From assembly GCA_013811715.1 (NCBI GenBank), contig JACCUS010000053.1, positions 1 through 9,966 of the forward strand: 9,966 nt of DNA, given 5' to 3'. The DNA is from Nocardioidaceae bacterium (GTDB lineage: Bacteria; Actinomycetota; Actinomycetes; Propionibacteriales; Nocardioidaceae). Under the pieces are notes generated by a model. It made no database searches. It was not told the DNA's origin and worked only from the letters and a program-made list of their open reading frames with translations. The position numbers and the translations under genes were made by a program. This document shows, piece by piece, positions 1-5,933 of the stretch (its first letter is position 1; every line of letters starts with the position of its first letter).

Positions 1-587
1 TGACGAATCATGGCGCGGCCGATCTCGTCACCGCGACGCCAGAGGGGCTGCTGGCAACCTTCCTGCCGTTCGTCTACGAGCCGGAGACCGGCGAGCACGG
101 CGCGCTGCTCGGACACCTCGCGCGCAATAACGATCACTGGAAAGCGCCGGCGGTTGGTGAGGCACTGGCGATCGTTCGCGGCCCCGACGCGTACGTGTCC
201 CCGTCGTGGTACCCCTCCAAGGCGGAGGACTCGCGCGTCGTACCAACCTGGAACTACCTCACCGCCCACGTCTACGGTCGGCTGGTCATCCACGACGACT
301 TGGCCTGGGCGGAAGACAACGTCCGGCGGCTCACCGACAAGCACGAGGCGCACAACGCGCTGCCGTGGTCGGTCGACGACGCGCCGTCCCGCTTCGTCGG
401 CGGGCAGCTGCGTGCGATCGTGGGTGTGGAGCTGCTCATCAGCCGGATACAGGCTAAGGCGAAGCTGAGCCAGAACCGTCCGGCGGCCGACATCGACGGC
501 GTGGTCGACGGACTGCATGGCCGCGGCGACACCGCCTCTGCCCAAGCCGTCCGGCAGGCCCGGACCGGCCGAGTGTCTCTCGGCTGA
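1..587 (+). CDS. FMN-binding negative transcriptional regulator, PaiB family (5' end outside window)
   Basis: The reading frame is open from base 3 and ends at TGA 585-587, giving 194 visible residues. No start is present. PaiB proteins usually begin with about 25-30 residues ahead of the LVT(N/H)GADG-like stretch, which here is TNHGADLVTATPEG, so only the N-terminus is missing. Family features visible are the split-barrel segment LLATFLPFVYE, HLARNNDHWKAP, the SPSWYPSK motif (about residues 65-72), VPTWNYLTAHVYGRL, and near the C-terminus the conserved AKLSQNR. PaiB-type proteins are FMN-binding split-barrel proteins. In Bacillus subtilis PaiB, with PaiA, is linked to repression of sporulation and protease genes; a role here is inferred only. 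No paiA-like gene is in the window. The gene converges on the dehydrogenase, with the tandem repeat between them. An internal ATG-like start at 195 would remove the first third of the domain and is unlikely to be genuine. Confidence 0.9.
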   Translation, partial: TNHGAADLVTATPEGLLATFLPFVYEPETGEHGALLGHLARNNDHWKAPAVGEALAIVRGPDAYVSPSWYPSKAEDSRVVPTWNYLTAHVYGRLVIHDDLAWAEDNVRRLTDKHEAHNALPWSVDDAPSRFVGGQLRAIVGVELLISRIQAKAKLSQNRPAADIDGVVDGLHGRGDTASAQAVRQARTGRVSLG

Positions 588-623
588 CGCTCCAGGTTTC
601 GCCGCCGCATTCGTCTGGCACGC

Positions 624-686
624 GGTTCGTCTGCGGTTTCGAGCAGGTTCCGCGACGTCGTACCGCAGACGAATCGGCGGCCATGA
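624..686. repeat. Tandem hairpin repeat, unit 1
   Basis: This is the first of two adjacent 63-bp units. Its first 52 bp match unit 2 at 38 positions by ungapped alignment. An 11-bp inverted repeat, TTCGTCTGCGG at 626-636 and CCGCAGACGAA at 663-673, encloses a 26-nt centre with the shared pieces CGAG and TTCCG. It lies between convergent genes, so it could form a hairpin in transcripts from either side and act as a bidirectional terminator. There is no T-run. A further lone arm, ATTCGTCTG, lies at 609-617. I do not recognise the family. Confidence 0.75.
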
Positions 687-749
687 GGTTCGTCTGCGAC
701 TACGAGGGACTTCCGTGTTGGAGAGCCGCAGACGAATCAAGGGAGACGC
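687..749. repeat. Tandem hairpin repeat, unit 2 (overlaps the 3' end of the dehydrogenase gene)
   Basis: This second unit follows unit 1 without a gap. It begins with the same 12 bases (687-698) and has the identical 13-mer CCGCAGACGAATC at 726-738, spaced exactly as in unit 1 (663-675). Its arms, TTCGTCTGCG 689-698 and CGCAGACGAA 727-736, can pair over 10 bp. The minus-strand dehydrogenase reads into this unit and takes its stop codon (702-700) from it. The centre differs more between units than the arms do, as expected if pairing is what is conserved. Confidence 0.75.
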
Positions 750-1722
750 GCGAGTCCGACCACGTCCCGACGCCGGTCGCGGCGGCACAGTAGTCCCACA
801 GCCGGGCCCGCTGGGGCGGCGTGTCGGCCGGTCTCGGGCCCCAACTGGTCGACCGGGCGCGGCGATCATGCCAGAACCTGGCGCCCGTGCCTTCCGTGTC
901 GTGCCCGCACGCCAGCCAGACGATCGTGTCGGCGCCCTGCGAAGGGGGCCGGATGATCGGCCTGGAGAGCGCGCGGAAGACCGGCAGGAACGTCTGCACG
1001 CCGGGTGTGTCCACCCAGCCCGGGTGCATGCTGTCGACCACGATCTCGTCGTCACGCAGTCGCTCGTTCCACAGCTCGGCGAGCACGACCTGCATCCGCT
1101 TGGTCCTGGCGTAGGCGGTGGTGCCGCGGTAGCGCGACTCGGCGTACTCGGGGTCGTCGTCACGAAGCTTGGACCCGTACATGCCCCCAGACGACACGAA
1201 CACCACGCGCGCGCCACCGTCGGCCGCCAGCACCGGTCGCAGCAGGTGGGTCAGCAGGAACGGCCCGAGGACGTGCGTGGCGAACGTCACCTCGTGGCCC
1301 TCGGCCGTCACGGTGCGCTCCTTTGCCATCGTCCCGGCGTCGTGCACGAGAGCGGTCAGCGCCGGGACGCGAGCCGTGAAGTCCTCAGCGAAGCGCCGTA
1401 CGTCGGCCAGCGAGCTGACGTCGCACTCCTCCACCCGGATGTCCGCACCCGGCGCCTGACGGTCAAGGTCGTCCTTTGCCTGCAGGGCGCGCTCCATGCT
1501 CCGGCCCAGGATGTGGACGACCGCCCCCGCCTTGGCGCACTCCAGAGCTGTCGCCTTGCCGATGCCGGACGTCCCCCCGGTGATCAGCACGTGCCGGCCG
1601 GCGATCTGGCGGCTCGTCGCGCCCGTCGGCCACCAGAGGCGTCGTACGGCGTAGCCGACTCGGGAGTAACCCAGCACGATCGACTTGTCCAGCAGCCAGT
1701 CGACCGCGTCAATGGGGTTCAT
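700..1722 (-). CDS. Short-chain dehydrogenase/reductase, DHRS12/retinol-dehydrogenase-like
   Basis: This is a 340-residue classical SDR. The Rossmann motif TGGTSGIG lies at residues 48-55. It is followed by the CDVSS stretch, HDAGTM in place of the usual NNAG, VVFVSSGGMY carrying the catalytic Ser, YARTK as the YxxxK catalytic pair, and the MHPGWVDTPGV motif after it. The family uses NAD(P)(H) to oxidise or reduce alcohols and ketones; the substrate cannot be read here. An N-terminal extension of about 45 residues (DWLLDKSIVLGYSRVGYAVRR) and a C-terminal FWHDRR...LW segment match DHRS12-like bacterial proteins. The start is ATG 1722-1720, with GAGGG directly against it, too close for a normal Shine-Dalgarno site, so the start is moderately uncertain. 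The last dozen or so residues (LDSSAALQHGSPS) are encoded inside repeat unit 2 and are probably not ancestral. The gene is divergent from the epimerase. Confidence 0.9.
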   Translation of the reverse strand: MNPIDAVDWLLDKSIVLGYSRVGYAVRRLWWPTGATSRQIAGRHVLITGGTSGIGKATALECAKAGAVVHILGRSMERALQAKDDLDRQAPGADIRVEECDVSSLADVRRFAEDFTARVPALTALVHDAGTMAKERTVTAEGHEVTFATHVLGPFLLTHLLRPVLAADGGARVVFVSSGGMYGSKLRDDDPEYAESRYRGTTAYARTKRMQVVLAELWNERLRDDEIVVDSMHPGWVDTPGVQTFLPVFRALSRPIIRPPSQGADTIVWLACGHDTEGTGARFWHDRRARSTSWGPRPADTPPQRARLWDYCAAATGVGTWSDSRVSLDSSAALQHGSPS

Positions 1723-1752
1723 CCCTCGGCGGTACCCGCCCTCGACTGCCGT

Positions 1753-1779
1753 AAACGACGCGGCTCAGCCCGTCGGTTT
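1753..1779. promoter_or_regulatory. Imperfect dyad in the divergent dehydrogenase/epimerase spacer
   Basis: The 87-bp spacer between the two divergent starts contains AAACGACG-CGG at 1753-1763 and CC-CGTCGGTTT at 1769-1779. These pair as inverted arms around CTCAG, with one bulged base on each side. A central dyad between divergent genes is where an operator shared by both would lie. No convincing -10 box with usual spacing is visible for either gene, and no regulator gene adjoins, so this is a weak call. Confidence 0.25.
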
Positions 1780-1809
1780 GCGGCACCGGCATCTGGGCAC
1801 GTCCAGGCC

Positions 1810-2874
1810 ATGCGGATCGTCGTTCTCGGGGGCACGGGCAACATCGGAACTGCTGTGGTGCGAGCGTTGATGGCGGAGCCACGAGTCGACGAGGTGGTCG
1901 GCGCTGCCCGCCGAGTGCCCGACCCCTGGCCGGACGTGCCGGGTCACGCGGCCTTGGCCTGGACGGCAATCGACATCACCGCGGACGACCTCGACCCGCT
2001 CCTGGACGGCGCCGACGCCGTGGTCCAACTGAGCTGGCTGTTTCAGCCGACGCACCGGCCCGATGTCACCTGGCGCAACAACGTCGCAGGCACCGAACGA
2101 TTGCTGACGTCGCTGCGGCGTTGTGCGGTACCGGCCCTCGTGTGTAGTTCCTCGATCGCCGCATATTCACCGCGTACGGGTCTCGGCGCCGTCGGCGAGG
2201 CATGGCCGACTCACGGCGCGTCGACGGCGGCATACGCGCGGGAGAAGGCGTACGTCGAGCGGCTCCTCGACGTCTTCGAGGCGACTGTCCCGAGCTGCCG
2301 CGTGGTTCGGATCCGGCCGGCCTTCGTGTTCCAGCGCGAGGCGGCCGTGCAGCAGCGTCGGCTGTTCGGCGGGCCACTGGTGCCCGGCACTCTGCTACGC
2401 CCGGAGCTGATCCCCGTGCTGCCGGTGCCGCGGGGCTTGCGAGTCCAAGCGGTGCACAGCGACGATGTCGCGGCCGCCATCACGGCCACCGTCACGCGGC
2501 CGGTGACTGGCGCCTTCAACATCGCCGCCGACGGGGTGCTCGACGCCAAGGCACTCGGACGCCTGTTCCAAGCACGGGTCGCACCGGTGTCACCTCGGCT
2601 AGTGCGAGGTCTACTGGGTGGTGCCTGGCGGGCCCATCTGTCTCCGGCCCCCGCCGACCTGTTCGACGCCCTGCTGAACCTGCCGACGATGTCGACCACC
2701 AAGGCCAGACGGGAGCTCAACTGGGCGCCGTCATTCACAGCCGCCGATGCCGTCGAGCAGTTTCTTATCGGCATCCGGGAGGGTACGGGCGGCCCCACGC
2801 CGGCACTGGCCGCGGGCACCAGCGGTGTACTGCGTTTGCGGGAATGGCGCTCCGGCGTAGGCACCAGACCCTGA
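1810..2874 (+). CDS. NAD(P)-dependent epimerase/dehydratase (extended SDR)
   Basis: This 354-residue protein starts MRIVVLGGTGNIG, where GGTGNIG (residues 7-13) is the nucleotide-binding glycine motif of extended SDRs. Further landmarks are DADAVVQLSWLF-like strand 4 (GADAVVQLSW), the N-x-AGT motif (NNVAGTERLL), the SSSIAAYS stretch with the catalytic Ser, and YAREK as the YxxxK pair. RIRPAFVF and VHSDDVAAAI are typical of the substrate-binding half of sugar-nucleotide epimerases and related reductases. The C-terminal STTKARRELNWAPSFT is the usual family ending. The substrate is unknown. The frame stays open far upstream (to about 517), but that stretch lies antisense to the dehydrogenase and the fold begins at ATG 1810, so this start is chosen. 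There is no clear Shine-Dalgarno site; AGG at 1805-1807 is too close. Confidence 0.9.
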   Translation: MRIVVLGGTGNIGTAVVRALMAEPRVDEVVGAARRVPDPWPDVPGHAALAWTAIDITADDLDPLLDGADAVVQLSWLFQPTHRPDVTWRNNVAGTERLLTSLRRCAVPALVCSSSIAAYSPRTGLGAVGEAWPTHGASTAAYAREKAYVERLLDVFEATVPSCRVVRIRPAFVFQREAAVQQRRLFGGPLVPGTLLRPELIPVLPVPRGLRVQAVHSDDVAAAITATVTRPVTGAFNIAADGVLDAKALGRLFQARVAPVSPRLVRGLLGGAWRAHLSPAPADLFDALLNLPTMSTTKARRELNWAPSFTAADAVEQFLIGIREGTGGPTPALAAGTSGVLRLREWRSGVGTRP

Positions 2875-2977
2875 TCACGGTCCCATGTGCATCATGACGG
2901 CACGGGCGATGCCAAGTCAGCGCAGCAGTCCATTCGGCTCCGTTTGTCACCCACGACTGCCGATGGAGCAGGGGCCT

Positions 2978-3418
2978 TCAGCGGTCGGGGCCTTCGACCA
3001 GTCGTTGGATCCGGACCATGAGGGTGGCGGAGGGAACGACCTTGCCCGTGGCGTAGGTGGACAACCGCGAGGCGGAGGTGCCGATACGCGACGCGAAGGC
3101 CGACCGGCTGAGTCCAGACCGGGTGATCGAGTCCCGAACCGCCACCGCCACAGCTTCCCGCTCACTTTCTTCCACAGCGTTGCGAGCCAGGGCGATCACC
3201 GACTCCATCAACTCGGCGACGCCGTAAGGACGCGAGTGGCTGAGCACCTCTTCGACCTGTCGCGCCGTTCTCCCCCATGGCTCTCGGCGGATCGATGCGG
3301 CGAGGCGTTGCCAGTGGTCGAGATCTCCACGCTCGAGGGCGGCCTGCACCGCCTCGGTGGGCCAGTCGCCGACGGGCGCTGATGGGTTGGCCGTCAGATT
3401 CCGGAAGGCCAGGGCCAT
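2978..3418 (-). CDS. XRE-type helix-turn-helix protein, probable antitoxin/regulator of the adjacent nucleotidyltransferase gene
   Basis: This is a 146-residue protein from ATG 3418-3416. The N-terminal 80 residues form an unnamed helical region (DWPTEAVQAALERGDLDHW, EPWGRTARQVEEVL, RPYGVAELM). A Cro/C1-type helix-turn-helix follows at about 93-142: SGLSRSAFASRIGTSASRLSTYATGKVVPS is the helix 2-turn-helix 3 region. Such N-domain plus XRE proteins are known beside predicted nucleotidyltransferases in actinobacteria. The upstream partner gene ends at 3424, so the two form one transcription unit. A TTG at 3427-3425, overlapping the partner's stop as TTGA, would add three residues. However, GGGAGG (3434-3429) lies one base from TTG and 10 bases from ATG, so ATG fits better. 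DNA binding is well supported; the antitoxin role is inferred from context, and a simple autoregulator is the alternative. Confidence 0.8.
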   Translation of the reverse strand: MALAFRNLTANPSAPVGDWPTEAVQAALERGDLDHWQRLAASIRREPWGRTARQVEEVLSHSRPYGVAELMESVIALARNAVEESEREAVAVAVRDSITRSGLSRSAFASRIGTSASRLSTYATGKVVPSATLMVRIQRLVEGPDR

Positions 3419-3423
3419 GGGTG

Positions 3424-4137
3424 TCAAGCCTCCCCGTCCAGCATGCTCGTCGCGATGTCACGAGCGGCGCCGCGGACCTGGTTCCAGTCGTGCCAACGCG
3501 GGTCGAGGTTTCGGTAGGCACCCAACTGTCGAGTCACGGAGGCGTCCTTGGGCCGGGGGTCCGCGAGCTGTCTGGCGACCTGCGCGGCGACCCCGCGACC
3601 CTCGCCATGCTGGTCGGTGTAGTAGTCGTCGAGCCGGCTCAGTACGTCGGCTGCCGCGCGCACACCGTGAACAGAGGCCAACGCGACAACATCGAGGTAG
3701 TCACGTGTCTGATTGCGGCGAACGATCAGGAAACCCTTGATGCGCAACGTCTCTGCTGGCGTCGGTACCGCCAGCCGGTTGCCGGAAGCGAGTACGACGT
3801 CGGCCGTCTCCAACGGCCTGGTCCGGATCAGCTGTCGTACGCCCGCCTCGATGTCGCCCAACCGACCCAAGATGAGCACGCCCGGCTGCACTCGGTTGGT
3901 GACCCAGTCGCCCTCGGACTCCAGCGCCTCCAGCACGATGTCGAAACGGTCCCGCAGGTCGGCGACCACGTGATCGTGATCGAAGGAGTCACGATGTCTG
4001 CCGTAGAACGCGGCGGCCGAGCCGCCCACCATCACGGCGTCTGGCACCAACTGCTGCAGGCGAGCGGCGGACTCGAGCACGACGCGCAGTTGGTCAGTCG
4101 GCTGCTGCGCAGCGGCTCTGGGCTTGTGGCCGGGCAT
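3424..4137 (-). CDS. Nucleotidyltransferase-fold protein, AbiEii/MNT-like, probable toxin component
   Basis: This 237-residue protein has the polymerase-beta-type nucleotidyltransferase signature: VMVGGSAAAFYG with the GGS at 38-40, followed by RDSFDHDH with the metal-binding D-x-D at 53-55. D95-x-E97 (GDIEAG) is a candidate third acidic position. Then come PTPAETLRIKG (K134) and RNQTRDYLDVVAL at 141-152, the K...R...RDY.D pattern seen in AbiEii/DUF1814 proteins. Known members transfer nucleotides to tRNA or other targets and act as toxins. Here the target is unknown. The last 60 residues (VARQLADPRPKDAS to the end) are not recognised. The gene is first in a two-gene unit with the XRE protein 5 bases downstream. 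No Shine-Dalgarno site precedes the ATG. A -10 box six bases before it implies a leaderless mRNA. A non-toxic house-keeping transferase remains possible. Confidence 0.82.
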   Translation of the reverse strand: MPGHKPRAAAQQPTDQLRVVLESAARLQQLVPDAVMVGGSAAAFYGRHRDSFDHDHVVADLRDRFDIVLEALESEGDWVTNRVQPGVLILGRLGDIEAGVRQLIRTRPLETADVVLASGNRLAVPTPAETLRIKGFLIVRRNQTRDYLDVVALASVHGVRAAADVLSRLDDYYTDQHGEGRGVAAQVARQLADPRPKDASVTRQLGAYRNLDPRWHDWNQVRGAARDIATSMLDGEA

Positions 4138-4143
4138 GGCACC

Positions 4144-4149
4144 ATAGTA
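4144..4149 (-). promoter_or_regulatory. -10 box for the nucleotidyltransferase/XRE unit, leaderless start
   Basis: Read on the minus strand, TACTAT is followed by six bases (GGTGCC) and then the ATG. A TANNNT box at this distance is the known actinobacterial arrangement for transcripts starting at the A of the start codon. No good -35 hexamer is visible (GTCCCC or TGTCCC at 17-18 bp spacing). Confidence 0.55.
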
Positions 4150-4161
4150 TCAGTTCTGATA
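4148..4161. promoter_or_regulatory. Perfect palindrome TATCAG-NN-CTGATA, candidate operator
   Basis: Six-base arms separated by two bases (TATCAGTTCTGATA on the plus strand) start 11 bases upstream of the nucleotidyltransferase ATG and overlap the edge of its -10 box. It is conspicuously A/T-rich for this DNA. A dimeric XRE protein bound here would block RNA polymerase, so autoregulation by the second gene of the unit is the simplest reading. Binding is inferred. Confidence 0.6.
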
Positions 4162-4248
4162 ACGCAGGGGACATAGCCCGCAACGCCCGCTCGACTCCGT
4201 TCGCCGTCCGTTAAGGCCGCAGACCTGTTCGTCGGTGAGGCAAGCATC

Positions 4249-4280
4249 TACTGTGGGCGGATCAACCCGGAACCGAGGAG
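4249..4280 (+). promoter_or_regulatory. Putative -10 box and ribosome binding site of the secreted EEP-family gene
   Basis: TACTGT at 4249-4254 fits TANNNT and would give a leader of roughly 25 bases. GAGGAG at 4275-4280 is a good Shine-Dalgarno site four bases before ATG 4285. The -35 position (TGTTCG at 17 bp) is weak, so the promoter half is tentative while the ribosome binding site is solid. Confidence 0.45.
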
Positions 4281-4284
4281 CAGT

Positions 4285-5562
4285 ATGCGCCAGAACGCCA
4301 CCCGCGCAAGGGTCACTCGAGCAATGGCCGCAGCAGCCAGCGTCACCACGGCGGCGCTGGTCGCGGCCACCATGACGGCACCGGCCGAGGCTGGCCGGGC
4401 GATTCAGGAATATCGCGGCGGGCCGGAGCCGCTCCGGGTCGCGACGTACAACCTCAGCCTGAACCGCTTCGCCCCCGGCCAGCTGGAGGCCGACCTGTCG
4501 ACTCCGGACAACCCGCAGGCGCGGGCCGTCGCCGAGGTGATCCAGCGGGCAGAGCCCGACGTCGTGCTGCTCAACGAGTTCGACTACGTGCCCGGCCAGC
4601 GCGCAGTCGACCTGTTCCGCCAGAACTACCTGGAGATCGGCCAGCACGGCGCCGACCCGATCGACTACCCCTACGCCTACGTCGCGCCGTCCAACACCGG
4701 CGTGCCGAGCGGCTTCGACCTGAACAACGACGGCAGCATCGGCGGCCCCGACGACGCCTTCGGGTTCGGGTTCTTCGAGGGCCAGTACGGCATGGCCGTG
4801 CTGTCACGCCACCCCATCGCCACCGACCAGGTGCGGACCTTCCAGCGCTTCCTGTGGAAGGACATGCCCGGCGCCCTACTCCCCGACGACCCGTCGACAG
4901 CAGCTCCGGCGGACTGGTACAGCCCGGCGGAGCTCGACGTCGTACGGCTGTCCAGCAAGTCGCACTGGGACGTGCCCGTGGTCGTCGGCGGACGCACCGT
5001 CCATGTCTTGGCCTCTCACCCCACTCCGCCGGTCTTCGACGGCCCCGAGGACCGCAACGGCCGCCGCAACTACGACGAGATCCGCCTCTGGGCCGACTAC
5101 GTGACGCCCGGGCCCACGTCGTCCTACATCTACGACGACACCGGGACGTACGGCGGGCTGAAGCCAGGCTCGGCCTTCGTGATCCTGGGGGACCAGAACA
5201 GCGACCCGCTCGACGGAGACTCGATCCCAGGTGCGATCCAGCAGCTGATCGAGCATCCGCGCATCGTCGACCCGCTGCCCGCCTCAGCCGGTGCGGTCGA
5301 GGCCGCGGCCCTGCAAGGCGGCGCCAACGAGACACATCGAAGCGATCCCAGGTACGACACCGCCGACTTCAACGACTTCCCCGCACCGGGCAACCTGCGC
5401 GCCGACTACGTGCTGCCCTCACGCAGCCTGCGGCCCCTCGACGCCGCGGTGTTCTGGCCGCTGCAGTCCGATCCGCTGTTCCGGTTGACCGGCGTGTTCC
5501 CGTTCCCCAGCAGCGACCACCGGTTGGTCTGGGTCGACGTCCGCGTTCCCGGCGCTCACTGA
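4285..5562 (+). CDS. Secreted endonuclease/exonuclease/phosphatase-family protein
   Basis: This 425-residue protein has an N-terminal Sec signal: basic RQNATRARVTR, a hydrophobic Ala/Val-rich core, and the likely cleavage site AEA|G after residue 36. The EEP fold (DNase I/exonuclease III/sphingomyelinase clan) shows RVATYNLS (N56), PDVVLLNEFD with metal ligand E98, GQYGMAVLSRHP at 167-177, LASHPTPP (H245), GDQNSDP at 302-308 (D303, N305), RADYVLPS (D374) and PSSDHRLVWVDV with the catalytic D411-H412 pair. All expected active-site residues are present, so a metal-dependent phosphodiesterase or phosphatase acting outside the membrane is likely. The substrate (nucleic acid, lipid head group or other ester) cannot be told. 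DLNNDGSIGGPD at 145-156 is an EF-hand-like calcium loop. The gene has its own ribosome binding site, is divergent from the nucleotidyltransferase unit and converges on the acylphosphatase. Confidence 0.9.
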   Translation: MRQNATRARVTRAMAAAASVTTAALVAATMTAPAEAGRAIQEYRGGPEPLRVATYNLSLNRFAPGQLEADLSTPDNPQARAVAEVIQRAEPDVVLLNEFDYVPGQRAVDLFRQNYLEIGQHGADPIDYPYAYVAPSNTGVPSGFDLNNDGSIGGPDDAFGFGFFEGQYGMAVLSRHPIATDQVRTFQRFLWKDMPGALLPDDPSTAAPADWYSPAELDVVRLSSKSHWDVPVVVGGRTVHVLASHPTPPVFDGPEDRNGRRNYDEIRLWADYVTPGPTSSYIYDDTGTYGGLKPGSAFVILGDQNSDPLDGDSIPGAIQQLIEHPRIVDPLPASAGAVEAAALQGGANETHRSDPRYDTADFNDFPAPGNLRADYVLPSRSLRPLDAAVFWPLQSDPLFRLTGVFPFPSSDHRLVWVDVRVPGAH

Positions 5563-5575
5563 GGCGACGCGGTAC

Positions 5576-5592
5576 GCCGACCCGCTGTCGGC
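5576..5592. terminator. Possible bidirectional terminator hairpin
   Basis: GCCGAC (5576-5581) and GTCGGC (5587-5592) form a 6-bp stem with a 5-base loop, CCGCT, in the 30-bp gap between the convergent EEP and acylphosphatase genes. There is no T-run on either side, so this would be an actinobacterial-style weak terminator or chance. Confidence 0.35.
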
Positions 5593-5859
5593 TCAGCGGA
5601 CCTCGAAGGCGCAGTCTCCCGCGGGCTGCTCCTCCGTGACGTCGACTCGGTCGACCTGCGCGTGCGGCGGCCCGGTCTCGCACCAGCCGCACAGCGACTC
5701 GACCGCGGCGTCGTCGCCCTCGAACACGGCCTCGACCGCGCCGTCGCGCCGGTTGCGCACCCAGCCGGTGACCCCGACGGCCGCCGCCTCGCTACGGCAG
5801 CCGTCGCGGAAGAAGACGCCCTGCACGTCACCGTGGACCACCACCCGCCGCCGAATCAT
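5593..5859 (-). CDS. acyP: Acylphosphatase
   Basis: This 88-residue protein is of normal length for the family. The signature HGDVQGVFFR lies at residues 9-18, with R18 in the phosphate-binding position, and GWVRNRRDGAVEAVFEG at 32-48 carries the catalytic N36. Acylphosphatases hydrolyse carboxyl-phosphate bonds such as those of acetyl phosphate or 1,3-bisphosphoglycerate in the cytoplasm. The start is ATG 5859-5857. A TATGTT box six bases upstream and no Shine-Dalgarno site argue for a leaderless mRNA. The C-terminus (FEVR) matches the usual ending strand. The gene is single, convergent with the EEP gene and divergent from the MoxR operon. Confidence 0.95.
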   Translation of the reverse strand: MIRRRVVVHGDVQGVFFRDGCRSEAAAVGVTGWVRNRRDGAVEAVFEGDDAAVESLCGWCETGPPHAQVDRVDVTEEQPAGDCAFEVR

Positions 5860-5865
5860 GCCCCA

Positions 5866-5894
5866 AACATACTCACCGCTTCGGCCGCTCTCAG
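5866..5894 (-). promoter_or_regulatory. Promoter of acyP, leaderless
   Basis: On the minus strand, CTGAGA (5894-5889) and TATGTT (5871-5866) are 17 bp apart, with four of six bases matching the -35 consensus TTGACA. Six bases separate the -10 box from the ATG at 5859, so transcription should begin at or next to the start codon. Confidence 0.55.
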
Positions 5895-5921
5895 CGAGAC
5901 CGGTTCGAGATGTAGGTCGGA

Positions 5922-5927
5922 TAGTGT
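5922..5927 (+). promoter_or_regulatory. -10 box of the MoxR operon, leaderless start
   Basis: TAGTGT lies exactly six bases (GCCGCC) before ATG 5934, with no Shine-Dalgarno site between. This is the leaderless spacing also seen at the nucleotidyltransferase and acyP genes. The -35 position (ACCGGT at 17 bp) is poor. The promoter is back to back with that of acyP in a 74-bp spacer. Confidence 0.5.
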
Positions 5928-5933
5928 GCCGCC

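Noticed and set aside
1728..1740. Small inverted repeat GGCGG-TAC-CCGCC just upstream of the dehydrogenase start
   Set aside because: Five-bp G/C arms are expected by chance in this DNA; there is no other support.
517..1809. A long open frame continuous with the epimerase, suggesting a 785-residue fusion protein
   Set aside because: It is antisense to a clear SDR gene. Its translation is Arg/Pro-rich with no domain, and the epimerase fold begins exactly at ATG 1810.
2875..2977. Convergent gap between the epimerase and XRE genes, searched for a terminator or small gene
   Set aside because: No stem longer than a few bases and no credible coding frame with a start signal were seen.
4217..4233. 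CCGCAGAC...TTCGTC upstream of the EEP gene, resembling the arms of the tandem repeat
   Set aside because: Only partial arm matches with a 3-base gap, and neither the 63-bp unit nor its spacing is present; probably chance.
4571..5335. 254-residue open frame on the minus strand
   Set aside because: It is an Arg-rich shadow inside the EEP gene, without motif or start signal.
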